IMG/VR virus record: IMGVR_UViG_3300031692_000036
Span: 1 to 25,800 of that record
Origin: a virus
DNA length: 25,800 nucleotides
Strand: one strand, 5' to 3'
Part shown: positions 13,454 through 20,927 of the stretch, one piece after another
Layout: the number at the start of each line of letters is the position of its first letter
Numbering within the stretch: the stretch's first letter is position 1
Notes under the pieces: model-generated
Seen by the model: the letters and a program-made list of their open reading frames with translations, nothing else
The model's database searches: none
What the model was told of the DNA's origin: nothing
Program-made: the position numbers and the translations under genes

Positions 13454-15406
13454 TTGCTCGCAGAATTCATCTCCAGGGCGTGCCCGGCGACCGCCGAGCT
13501 CATCAAGCCCATCAAGCCCCCAAGCGACGACTTCCTCAAGATAGGTCTCGACGACACGGGCAAGAGGTTCGTGGCTTCGTTCGAGGTCGGAAACGGGGAG
13601 GTCCGCGCGTACGACTCGCAAATGGCACTCAGGCACGGGATGCGCAAAGAGCTGATGCGCCGCGTGCCCGAGCGTAAGCACATGGCGGCCTATGAGAGGT
13701 GGGCGCTAGCTGCGACCGACACGACTGCAGTGGTGCTGGCGGCGTCGTGGCCGCTGAAGCAGACGCGGTTCGCGACAGAGTCGGCGAGGACGACGTTTAG
13801 CTACCTGCTTGGGCTGCTGGTACGACAGGCCGAGGGGGTGCGGCTGCAAGACGCTTGGAACGCCCGCAAGGAGGTGCGAGACGTCGAGGGGTACGTGCGG
13901 CACCCTGACAACCCGCTCGCCGACTACCAGAGAATGGCGCTGGCCGCAGCGGCGGACGAGGAGGGGTTCGGGCTGTTTATGGAGCAGGGCACCGGCAAGT
14001 CCGCGGTGGCGGTGGCGCTCGCTAGCATCTTGAGCTCGCGGGCCGAGGACGGGAAGCTGTTCTCCGTGCTGGTGGTCTGCCCGAAGAACGTGCGCAGCAA
14101 CTGGGCCGCGGAGTTCGCGAAGTTCGCCACGCAGCCCGGACAGCTCACGATCATGCGCGGAGACGCGATAGAGCGGATGAAGCGACTCACGGACGTGTTC
14201 AGAGCGTCGTCCGGGGACGTCAGGCGGTGGGCGGCGGTCATCGCGTCGTACGAGATAGTAGGGAGGAGCTGGGAGGCGTTCAAGAACGTGCGCTGGGGGC
14301 TGACAGTGCTCGACGAGTCGCACGCGATAAAGTCTCCGACCGCCAAGCGGTCGAAGTCGATAACGCGGCTGAGAGACAGGTCCGACAGGCGGCTGATACT
14401 GACCGGCACCCCGGTGACGAACAGCGTGATGGACCTGTGGACGCAGCTAGAGTTCTTGCGGGAGGGCGGAAGCGGGTTCGTGTCGTACAAAAACTTCAAG
14501 GCGTTCTACGGGAAGTTCATCGAGGTCGGGGGAGACGGAAGGAGGATCGAGAAGTACGTGGGGGCTAAGAACCTGCCGGTGCTGCAGGAGCGGCTGGCGA
14601 GAGTGACGTTTCGGGTGACGAAGAAGCAGGCGCTCCCGGACCTCCCAGAGAAGACGTACTGCGTGGAGGAGGTCGCGATGACCAAGCAGCAGGCGCGCGT
14701 GTACGACAGGCTGCGGAAAGCGCTCATAGTCGAGCTCGAAGAAGACATGCGGGCGGCGGAGAGCGCTGGGCGCGTGGTGACCGCCACCCACGTGTTCACT
14801 AAGCTGATGCGGCTCGCCCAGATAACTAGTGGGTTCGTGAAGGCCGACGACGGGACGGTAACCGCGTTCTCTCCGAACCCCAAGCTAGAGGCCGTGGTGG
14901 CCAAGATAGCCGCGTTGCCGAGCGACGAGAAGGCGGTCGTGTGGGCGACGTTCGTGGGGGACATCCAGCGAATGTCGTCGAGACTGACCGCAGAGGGGGT
15001 CAGAAACGTGGTGTACTACGGCCAGATAAAAGACGACGCGAGAGACGCGGCAGTCGCCGCCTTCAACAAGGACAGGGACTGCCGAGTGTTCTTAGGAAAC
15101 CCAGCCGCCGGAGGGGTCGGAATCAACCTCTGGGGCTACGACGAGCGCCTGTGCCCAAACACGAACTGCACGCTGGTAGGGTACTACTCGCAGAACTGGA
15201 GCATGACCGAGCGCTCGCAAAGCGAGGATAGGTCTCACAGGAGGGGAACGAGGGCCGGCGTCAACGTGGTGGACTTCGTCGTGCCAGGCACGATAGACGA
15301 GGAGATACGGGTGAGGGTGATCAAGAAGAGAACGAGCGCGGAGGAGGTGCAGAACCTCCGCGAGATCATCAGCCGCATAGCGGCTTCCTCCCCGGAGGTA
15401 GAGTGA
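13454..15406 (+). CDS. SNF2-family DEAD/H-box-type helicase (ATPase)
   Basis: 650 residues, TTG start. After an N-terminal extension of about 150 residues the helicase motifs follow in order: DYQRMAL (Q-like motif, 157-163), Walker A EQGTGKS (177-183), LVVCPKNVRSNW (motif Ia), LDESHAIKSPTAKRSK (motif II, DESH 287-290), LILTGTPVTN (motif III, 314-323). In the second RecA-like domain come VVWATF, FLGNPAAGGVGINL and SEDRSHRRGTRAGVNVVDFV (motif VI). The 'DEsH.iK....' and 'LTGTP..N' wording is typical of SNF2-type ATPases, which translocate on double-stranded DNA. Many siphophages carry one in their replication block. It may help displace proteins or assist recombination and replication. It opens this block and its stop overlaps the next start. 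Confidence 0.88.
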   Translation: MLAEFISRACPATAELIKPIKPPSDDFLKIGLDDTGKRFVASFEVGNGEVRAYDSQMALRHGMRKELMRRVPERKHMAAYERWALAATDTTAVVLAASWPLKQTRFATESARTTFSYLLGLLVRQAEGVRLQDAWNARKEVRDVEGYVRHPDNPLADYQRMALAAAADEEGFGLFMEQGTGKSAVAVALASILSSRAEDGKLFSVLVVCPKNVRSNWAAEFAKFATQPGQLTIMRGDAIERMKRLTDVFRASSGDVRRWAAVIASYEIVGRSWEAFKNVRWGLTVLDESHAIKSPTAKRSKSITRLRDRSDRRLILTGTPVTNSVMDLWTQLEFLREGGSGFVSYKNFKAFYGKFIEVGGDGRRIEKYVGAKNLPVLQERLARVTFRVTKKQALPDLPEKTYCVEEVAMTKQQARVYDRLRKALIVELEEDMRAAESAGRVVTATHVFTKLMRLAQITSGFVKADDGTVTAFSPNPKLEAVVAKIAALPSDEKAVVWATFVGDIQRMSSRLTAEGVRNVVYYGQIKDDARDAAVAAFNKDRDCRVFLGNPAAGGVGINLWGYDERLCPNTNCTLVGYYSQNWSMTERSQSEDRSHRRGTRAGVNVVDFVVPGTIDEEIRVRVIKKRTSAEEVQNLREIISRIAASSPEVE

Positions 15407-15813
15407 TGAGTCAGAGAGTGATCTTCGTAGAAGAGCCGCGGAGCGGGTTCAACTTGGACAGCGCGACGAGGCTAGGGGAGATGGTGGTGCTGCTCAAGAA
15501 CGGAGTCGACCGCCCGTCGGTGTTCAAGGTGCGCGACTTCGTCAGAGCCGTGCTAGACGAGCTGACGAGGATCGGGTACGACCCGAGAGCCGACATACTG
15601 GTTAACTGCGGGGCGCTCGCGCCAGTCACGGTGGCCACCGCGGCGATGGTGGAGCGGTACGGGGCGCTGAGAACGCTGCTGTTTCACGCCCCGTCTGGAG
15701 AGTACGTAGAGTGCAAGATAGGAGAGAGTCATGGCGGAGCAAGACGCGGTGAGCCTGTACGGCTGCGTGAAGCGGACGCACATCACGGCGTACAAGATGA
15801 TGGGGGACATTAG
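15406..15813 (+). CDS. Conserved-looking hypothetical protein downstream of the helicase
   Basis: 135 residues from the ATG at 15406, with GGAGGT at 15394-15399. Residues 1-105 look like a compact alpha/beta fold: RVIFVEEPRSGFNLDSATRLGEMV, VFKVRDFVRAVLDELTRIGYDPRADILVNCG, YGALRTLLFHAPSGEYVECKIG. The segment 'fDP..D.iv..G' resembles a small protein I have seen near phage SNF2 helicases, but I cannot name its family. The last about 27 residues (Arg- and His-rich) are translated out of phase from the start of the next gene (83-base overlap) and are probably unimportant. Confidence 0.6.
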   Translation: MSQRVIFVEEPRSGFNLDSATRLGEMVVLLKNGVDRPSVFKVRDFVRAVLDELTRIGYDPRADILVNCGALAPVTVATAAMVERYGALRTLLFHAPSGEYVECKIGESHGGARRGEPVRLREADAHHGVQDDGGH

Positions 15814-16372
15814 GGACTCGGTGCGGAAGTCTCCGCGGCTGGCGGACCTTGCCGACGTCGCCGGTATCGGGAAGAAGGCGGCGGAGCTGCTCGACGACCT
15901 GCGCAAGGAGGCGACTAAGCTGTCGGAGTTCGCGCAGAAAGTGGCGTGCGCGATAGTCGTCCAGCGGCAAGACGCGGACACGATACGCGGGGAGTACGCC
16001 ACGGCGACTCCGGACGTGCGGATGGTGCCGAGGCTCCCTAGCCGCACGCGCGAGCCGGAGAAGTACTCCGCGCTTCTGAGGTCGCTCGGGCTGCCGGAGA
16101 GCCCGATGGTGCGGCTCCACTGGCCGTCGATCGCAGACGAGATGAACGCCAGGCTGCGAGAGGGCGGAAGTCTACCGGCCGGCATCGACCCGGACGACAC
16201 GTACCCAGAGTACAGACTAACGACTCGAATGAACATGGCGGCGCTGGAGGCAGCCGCAGAAGAGAGAGGAGGCGACGAGCAAACAAAGACAGCGGGAGTG
16301 AAAAAGAGGAAACTCGTAAACGAGAAGACCAGAAAGGTGCTAGCATGGCTCAAGACGCAGTCCAAAAAATAG
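15731..16372 (+). CDS. Unknown replication-block protein with possible helix-hairpin-helix
   Basis: 213 residues; AGGAGAG at 15719-15725 supports the ATG at 15731. Residues 36-62 (RLADLADVAGIGKKAAELLDDL) contain a G-I-G-K-K turn between two helices, like the DNA-binding helix-hairpin-helix. A second part (EKYSALLRSLGLP, VRLHWPSIADEMNARLREGGSLPAGIDPDDTYPEYRLTTRMN) looks conserved in style, with a Trp-Pro and a 'lP.Gidp..tyP' turn. The C-terminus is strongly basic and Lys-rich. DNA binding is plausible but unproven. It overlaps the next gene by 28 bases. Confidence 0.6.
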   Translation: MAEQDAVSLYGCVKRTHITAYKMMGDIRDSVRKSPRLADLADVAGIGKKAAELLDDLRKEATKLSEFAQKVACAIVVQRQDADTIRGEYATATPDVRMVPRLPSRTREPEKYSALLRSLGLPESPMVRLHWPSIADEMNARLREGGSLPAGIDPDDTYPEYRLTTRMNMAALEAAAEERGGDEQTKTAGVKKRKLVNEKTRKVLAWLKTQSKK

Positions 16373-17175
16373 ACCCGCAGCTCCCCGCCGTCCAGACCAA
16401 GCCGCCGGACTACATGGCGGAAGACGGCAAGCTGGGGACGGAGGAGCTGGCCGCGCAGGTTGTAGTCCCGAGGATCAAGATCATTCAGAAGCAGGCCTCG
16501 ACTGAGCTCCTGGCGGAGTTCGGGGTAGGCGACGTCATCGTGGCCCCGCTCAACCAGCCGGTGTGCGAGTGCCCGCGCGGAGACAGAGGGCAGCCCAGCG
16601 TGAACTCCTACAGGGCGTTCACGTTCACGCCGCTGTTCTACTATACCGAGTGGTGCACGTGGAACGACATTCGAATGCGCGGCTCGCTGCCGGCGATCGC
16701 GTACAGGACGATGGACCCGAACGACCCGATAGTGGTCAAGTCGAGGTCGGCGTCGCTGCGAGAAGAGAGCGACCCCGAGAACGGGGACAACGTCCTGCGG
16801 CATGTCGAGCACCTCACGTACATCATACTGATACACGGCCACCAGACGCTGGGGGCTCAGCCCGTGGCTTTGTCGTTCCAGCGGGCCGAGCACTTCCATG
16901 GGCGGAAGTTCGCCACGCTCACGAGGCTGCGAGCCGCCCCGCTGTTCGGCTGCAACTACGTCGCGTCGGTGGCCCACCGCGCCGGCACCGGGAAGGGCGA
17001 CTGGTGGGGGATCGACGTCGCCAACGACTCGGAGCGGCCGTGGGTATCAAAAGACGACTACCAGAAGATGAAGGAGCTCTACGAGACGTTCAAGGGGCTG
17101 CACGAGTCGTCGAGCCTTAAGGCGTCGTACGACGACCCGGCGGAAGACGAACCGCCCGACTCTGGAGAATTCTAG
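16345..17175 (+). CDS. Possible single-stranded DNA-binding protein with acidic C-terminal tail
   Basis: 276 residues, with AAAGGTG at 16331-16337 before the ATG. The centre (about 38-230) is a beta-rich domain with many aromatic residues: VVVPRIKIIQKQAS, FTFTPLFYYTEWCTWND, HVEHLTYIILIHG, WWGIDVANDSERPWV. The last 14 residues are Asp/Glu/Pro-rich and end in an aromatic residue (DDPAEDEPPDSGEF). This resembles the partner-recruiting acidic tail of bacterial SSB and T7 gp2.5. Position between helicase and primase-helicase also fits an SSB. I believe it belongs to a phage family often placed next to primases or DNA polymerases, but I cannot prove the fold from sequence. Alternatives are a recombination mediator or another replisome accessory factor. 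Confidence 0.5.
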   Translation: MAQDAVQKIDPQLPAVQTKPPDYMAEDGKLGTEELAAQVVVPRIKIIQKQASTELLAEFGVGDVIVAPLNQPVCECPRGDRGQPSVNSYRAFTFTPLFYYTEWCTWNDIRMRGSLPAIAYRTMDPNDPIVVKSRSASLREESDPENGDNVLRHVEHLTYIILIHGHQTLGAQPVALSFQRAEHFHGRKFATLTRLRAAPLFGCNYVASVAHRAGTGKGDWWGIDVANDSERPWVSKDDYQKMKELYETFKGLHESSSLKASYDDPAEDEPPDSGEF

Positions 17176-17186
17176 GCGCGCGACGA

Positions 17187-17230
17187 CACGAGGGGCGGCC
17201 CTCCGCGGGCCGCCCCGCAGCCCCCTCGTG
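17187..17230 (+). terminator. Strong nested hairpin between the SSB-like and primase genes
   Basis: GGGGCGGCCC (17192-17201) pairs perfectly with GGGCCGCCCC (17207-17216) around a TCCGC loop, a 10-bp GC stem. An alternative or outer pairing joins CACGAGGGG (17187-17195) with CCCCTCGTG (17222-17230), nine bases each. The two share GGGG, so they are partly exclusive. There is no T-run after it, so a classical Rho-independent terminator is doubtful. It ends four bases before the next start codon. Control of primase translation, partial termination or mRNA processing are all possible. Confidence 0.5.
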
Positions 17231-17234
17231 ACAA

Positions 17235-20096
17235 GTGCGGAGCACCCTCATAGAGCGGATATCGGTGGTCGCCGAGCTCGAGCGCCTGAAGTGGGACTTC
17301 AGGCTGCAGCAGGACGACCAGATCAAGTGCAGGTGTCCGTTCCACGACGACTCGCACGCCTCGTGCTCGATAGGGGCGCAGTCGCGGAAGTTCAAGTGCC
17401 ACGCCGCCGGGTGCTCGGCGGAGGGGGACTTCGTTTCGTTCGTGGCTCGGGCGCTGGCCACCGACAGGAAGACGGTGCTGTTCGACCTGCAGAGCAGGTA
17501 CGGGGTGTCGCGCCGCAGGACGATCTCTTCTCAGCACATAGAGAAGTGCCACGCGGCGCTGTGGACCGCCGGGCCGCTGCTGGAGGAGCTCAGGAAGAGG
17601 GGGGTCACCGACGAAGCGATACGGAAGAGACGCATAGGGTACAAGGACGGCCGCGTCACGATTCCGGTGTACGACGAGTCTGGGGCGTGCGTGAACGTCC
17701 GCCGGTACAGCCCGGGGGCACCGCCGCAGGACAAGATGCGCAACACCCCCGGGTGCGGGGCCATAAGGCTGTACCCGCTGGACCAGCTGGAGTACGACAG
17801 GGTGGTCCTGTGCGGGGGAGAGATAAAGGCGGTTGCCATCGCCGACGCGATCAACCGGCTGGGGTGGGGGGCCGTCTCCACCACGGGCGGGGAGGGGTCG
17901 TGGAGCCGCGGGTTCAACGACCTCATCCGCGGCAAGAGCGTGTGGGTCATGATGGACGTCGACGACGCGGGGAGGACGGCGTCAGAGCGGCTGTGCAGGC
18001 TGGTAAAGGGGGCGGCGAAGACAGTGCACGACGTGCTGCTCCCTCTCGACCGAGGGCTGTACCCTACTGGTGACGTCAACGACTGGATCGGCGGAGAGGG
18101 GGCGACGGGGGAGGACATCGTCAAGCTGCTGTCGGCGACGAGCGAGTGGGAGCCGGCGGGGAGGGCCGAGAACGACGATGCGCCGCCGGTCCGCGTGCCG
18201 TTCTCGGCTGTCACCAAGGCGGAGCACGCCGGCAGGCGCGTGGTGACGACCGCGACGGTGGCCGCTCTCGACGTGACGCCGTACACCGTCCCGCTGACGG
18301 TGAGGTGCGAGTGCGACAGAAGCCAAGAGGGGTGCGGGTCATGCCCAGTATACCCGATGCAGGCTGACGGAGACGGCGGGACGGCGGTGACGATAGGGCC
18401 TCGGTCGCCGGCGCTGCTGGAGATGGTGAACGCGTCCGTGAAGGCGATGCCGGAGGCGATCAAGAAGGCGGCGGGGATACCTCGGTGCAAGTCGGCCTCG
18501 CTGACAGTGCTAGACTACCGGAACATGGAGGACTGCCGGCTGGGGCCCAGGCTCGAGGTCACGGAGAGAACCACGGAGAGGACGGCAGTGCCGGCCGTGT
18601 TCGTGGGGCACGGGCTGGAGAGCAACGCGGCATACGAGGTCGAGGGGGTCATGCTCCCGCACCCGCGCGACCAGCACGCCGTCTTGCTGCTGAGCAGGGC
18701 CTCTCCGATAGAGGACAGCCTGTCTACGTACAGGCCGACTGACGACGAGATGCGCGAGCTGCGCGCGTTCCAGCCTGGCAGGTGGACGACAGAGTCTATA
18801 CGCGAGCGGCTAGACGCGCTGTACGCCGACCTGTCGGCCAACGTGACGCGGATATACGGGCGGCCGGACATGCACATGGCGGTGGACCTGGCGTACCACT
18901 CGCCGCTCGTGCTGCGGTTCGACGGAAAGCGCGTGAAGGGCTGGGTGGAGGTGCTGATCATAGGGGACTCGTCTCAGGGCAAGACTGACGTCACGGCGCA
19001 GATGCTCGACCACTACGGGCTGGGGGCGGTGGTCGACTGCAAGAACGCCAGCGTGGCCGGGCTGGTCGGGGGCCTGCAGCAGATAGGAACCAGGTGGTTC
19101 GTCACGTGGGGGGCCCTACCGGCCCACGACTCCGGGCTGGTCGTGCTCGAAGAGCTCAAGGGGGCGTCGACAGAGGTCATATCGCGCATGACCGACATGC
19201 GCTCGAGCGGGGTGGCCAGGATAGAAAAGATCGAGAAGCGGAGGGCGCACGCGCGAACAAGGATAGTCGCGGTTAGCAACCCGCGTGACGACGCCGCGAT
19301 GGCGTCGTTCACGTTCGGGGTGGAGGCGGTAAAGCACCTCGTCGGGGGGCTAGAAGACGTCAGGCGGTTCGACCTCGCGATGGCGGTGACCGCAGACGAG
19401 ATAGACCCGGCGGAACTCAACAGGCTCAGGAAGCACCGGCCGGAGGTGAGGCACGACGCCACCGCCGTGCTGAGCAACAGGCTCGTGCTGTGGGCGTGGT
19501 CTAGGACCGAAGACCAGGTGTCGTTCGACGACGACGCGACGGAAGAGGCGCTGCGGGTCGCAGGGGAGCTGTGCGGGGACTTCGACGAGTCCATCCCGCT
19601 CCTCGACTCCGGCTCGACGAGGTACAAGGTGGCCAGGCTGGCGGCGGCGGCGGCCTGCAGGACGTTCAGCCACGGGGACGGGTGGTCGGCTCGTGTCCGC
19701 CGCTGCCACGTAGAGTTCGTCGGGGAGACGCTGCGGCGCCTGTACTCCTCTCCAGGCATGGGGTTCGACGAGTACTCGCGCGGAAGGAAGCGGAGGGCGG
19801 CGCTGCTAGAGCCAGAGACCATACGGACCGCGGTGCTGCAGACCCCGTACCCGAGAGACTTCATCCAGCAGATGCTCACAACAGTAGACATAGAGCTGCG
19901 GGACATAAACGACTGGTGCGGGTGGGAGAAGGACGATTCGCTTCAGCTCGTGTCTACGTTGGTGCGCAAGCACGCGCTGACGCGCGTGCGCAACTCGTAC
20001 AGAAAGACGCCGCTGTTCACGAGACTACTGAAAGAGCTTGAGACGTCTGACGCCTTGAAAGGCGTAGACAGGCCGGGCCACGTGGAGAGATTCTGA
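17235..20096 (+). CDS. Primase-helicase: DnaG-type zinc/TOPRIM primase fused to an MCM-like AAA+ ATPase
   Basis: 953 residues from the GTG at 17235; no clear ribosome site precedes it. Zinc finger of the CHC2 type: C34-x2-H37, then C55-x4-C60 (CPFHDD, KFKCHAAGC). TOPRIM core: E196 in LCGGEIKAV and D241-V-D243 in VWVMMDVDDAGR. From about 315 a second part starts that resembles an MCM N-domain: VTTATVAALDVTPYTVPL followed by a C-x-C-x6-C-x2-C cluster (C358, C360, C367, C370). The ATPase follows: Walker A GDSSQGKT (577-584), Walker B LVVLEE (635-640), the MCM-style stretch MRSSGVARIEKIEKRRAH, sensor-1 AVSNP (N682) and an arginine-finger-like RRFDL (711). The protein would prime and unwind the phage DNA at the fork. 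The primase part is secure; the MCM assignment is a careful reading of motifs. Confidence 0.85.
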   Translation: MRSTLIERISVVAELERLKWDFRLQQDDQIKCRCPFHDDSHASCSIGAQSRKFKCHAAGCSAEGDFVSFVARALATDRKTVLFDLQSRYGVSRRRTISSQHIEKCHAALWTAGPLLEELRKRGVTDEAIRKRRIGYKDGRVTIPVYDESGACVNVRRYSPGAPPQDKMRNTPGCGAIRLYPLDQLEYDRVVLCGGEIKAVAIADAINRLGWGAVSTTGGEGSWSRGFNDLIRGKSVWVMMDVDDAGRTASERLCRLVKGAAKTVHDVLLPLDRGLYPTGDVNDWIGGEGATGEDIVKLLSATSEWEPAGRAENDDAPPVRVPFSAVTKAEHAGRRVVTTATVAALDVTPYTVPLTVRCECDRSQEGCGSCPVYPMQADGDGGTAVTIGPRSPALLEMVNASVKAMPEAIKKAAGIPRCKSASLTVLDYRNMEDCRLGPRLEVTERTTERTAVPAVFVGHGLESNAAYEVEGVMLPHPRDQHAVLLLSRASPIEDSLSTYRPTDDEMRELRAFQPGRWTTESIRERLDALYADLSANVTRIYGRPDMHMAVDLAYHSPLVLRFDGKRVKGWVEVLIIGDSSQGKTDVTAQMLDHYGLGAVVDCKNASVAGLVGGLQQIGTRWFVTWGALPAHDSGLVVLEELKGASTEVISRMTDMRSSGVARIEKIEKRRAHARTRIVAVSNPRDDAAMASFTFGVEAVKHLVGGLEDVRRFDLAMAVTADEIDPAELNRLRKHRPEVRHDATAVLSNRLVLWAWSRTEDQVSFDDDATEEALRVAGELCGDFDESIPLLDSGSTRYKVARLAAAAACRTFSHGDGWSARVRRCHVEFVGETLRRLYSSPGMGFDEYSRGRKRRAALLEPETIRTAVLQTPYPRDFIQQMLTTVDIELRDINDWCGWEKDDSLQLVSTLVRKHALTRVRNSYRKTPLFTRLLKELETSDALKGVDRPGHVERF

Positions 20097-20479
20097 TGAC
20101 TAAAAGATACGACGAGAACAGCCCAGGGTACCTCGCAGGGTACAACGCCGCCCTGGAGCGCGCGAGGGCGAGGATCGAGCACATGCGCGGGGAGGTACGC
20201 GGGCTCTCCAACATACTGATGACGATGCTGCATGCGTGCCACGGGGTGGCGGTGACGGCGCCGCAGCGCGGGTTCGTCGAAGACGTGGACTGGCTGCGCA
20301 GAAACAGAGACGCGATACGAGACATGGCGAAGATAATGCTGGACGGGCTGCGAGAGGCGGGCGCGACAAGAGATTGGGGCGTCGTAGACGCGACGCTGAC
20401 GACTATAGAAGCGTACATACAGGAGCACGGCGATGACAGACGCGGAGGCAATGGTCAGGGACTTTCACAGGAAGCATGA
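20096..20479 (+). CDS. Hypothetical helical protein
   Basis: 127 residues. The ATG at 20096 overlaps the stop of the primase gene (TGATG). It begins with KRYDENSPGYLAGYNAALERARARIEHM and continues as mostly helical segments (WLRRNRDAIRDMAKIMLDGLREAG). No motif is recognised. Its last 47 bases overlap the next gene, and the tail they encode (DDRRGGNGQGLSQEA) looks unstructured. The stop-start coupling suggests a replisome accessory role, but this is only context. Confidence 0.5.
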   Translation: MTKRYDENSPGYLAGYNAALERARARIEHMRGEVRGLSNILMTMLHACHGVAVTAPQRGFVEDVDWLRRNRDAIRDMAKIMLDGLREAGATRDWGVVDATLTTIEAYIQEHGDDRRGGNGQGLSQEA

Positions 20480-20927
20480 CTTCCCGACGGGCGAGCCGTT
20501 TCCGAACCCGGCAGAGACGGCGAAGATGCGAGAAGGGACGAGGTTCTTGTCCACCGCGGCGAGAATGCTGACCGACCTTTCTCGACAGGCGCTAGGAATG
20601 GTCGGGGTGAACAAGGAGACGACGCGGCTGATTCGCGCGCACCTCATGCTCGAAGAGCTGGCGGAGACGCTAGAGGCGATGGCGGAGGGAGACGAAGTGG
20701 AGTTCGCGGACGGGCTGGCAGACCTGCTCTACGTGGTGATAGGGGCTGGAGTGGCGTACGACCTGCCGGTGGCGAAGCTGTTCGCGGAGGTGCACTGGTC
20801 GAACATGACGAAGGACGTCCGCGCACCGGACGACGTCAGGCTCTCGCGCAAGGGGCAAAACTTCGTTCCCCCGGCCATAGCGGGGGTCATCGCGCTTCAC
20901 AAGAGGGCGAGGGAGGCGCAGCGATGA
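20433..20927 (+). CDS. MazG-like all-alpha NTP pyrophosphohydrolase (possible dCTPase/dUTPase)
   Basis: 164 residues, AGGAG at 20421-20425 before the ATG. The metal-binding pattern is E75-x2-E78 in LMLEELAETLEAM and E90-x2-D93, D97 in EVEFADGLADLLYVVIGAG, i.e. the ExxE...ExxD arrangement of the MazG/HisE/dimeric dUTPase superfamily. A later WSNMTKD matches the usual 'sNm.K' near the end of the domain. These enzymes hydrolyse (d)NTP to (d)NMP and pyrophosphate. Next to a ThyA-family enzyme, a dNMP kinase and a dCMP deaminase, a role in trimming dCTP or dUTP is the most interesting option. The substrate cannot be read from the sequence. Confidence 0.75.
   Translation: MTDAEAMVRDFHRKHDFPTGEPFPNPAETAKMREGTRFLSTAARMLTDLSRQALGMVGVNKETTRLIRAHLMLEELAETLEAMAEGDEVEFADGLADLLYVVIGAGVAYDLPVAKLFAEVHWSNMTKDVRAPDDVRLSRKGQNFVPPAIAGVIALHKRAREAQR

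Noticed and set aside
15553-16977. Minus-strand open frame of 474 codons
   Set aside because: It spans parts of three convincing plus-strand genes, contains low-complexity Arg/Leu stretches and no recognisable domain.
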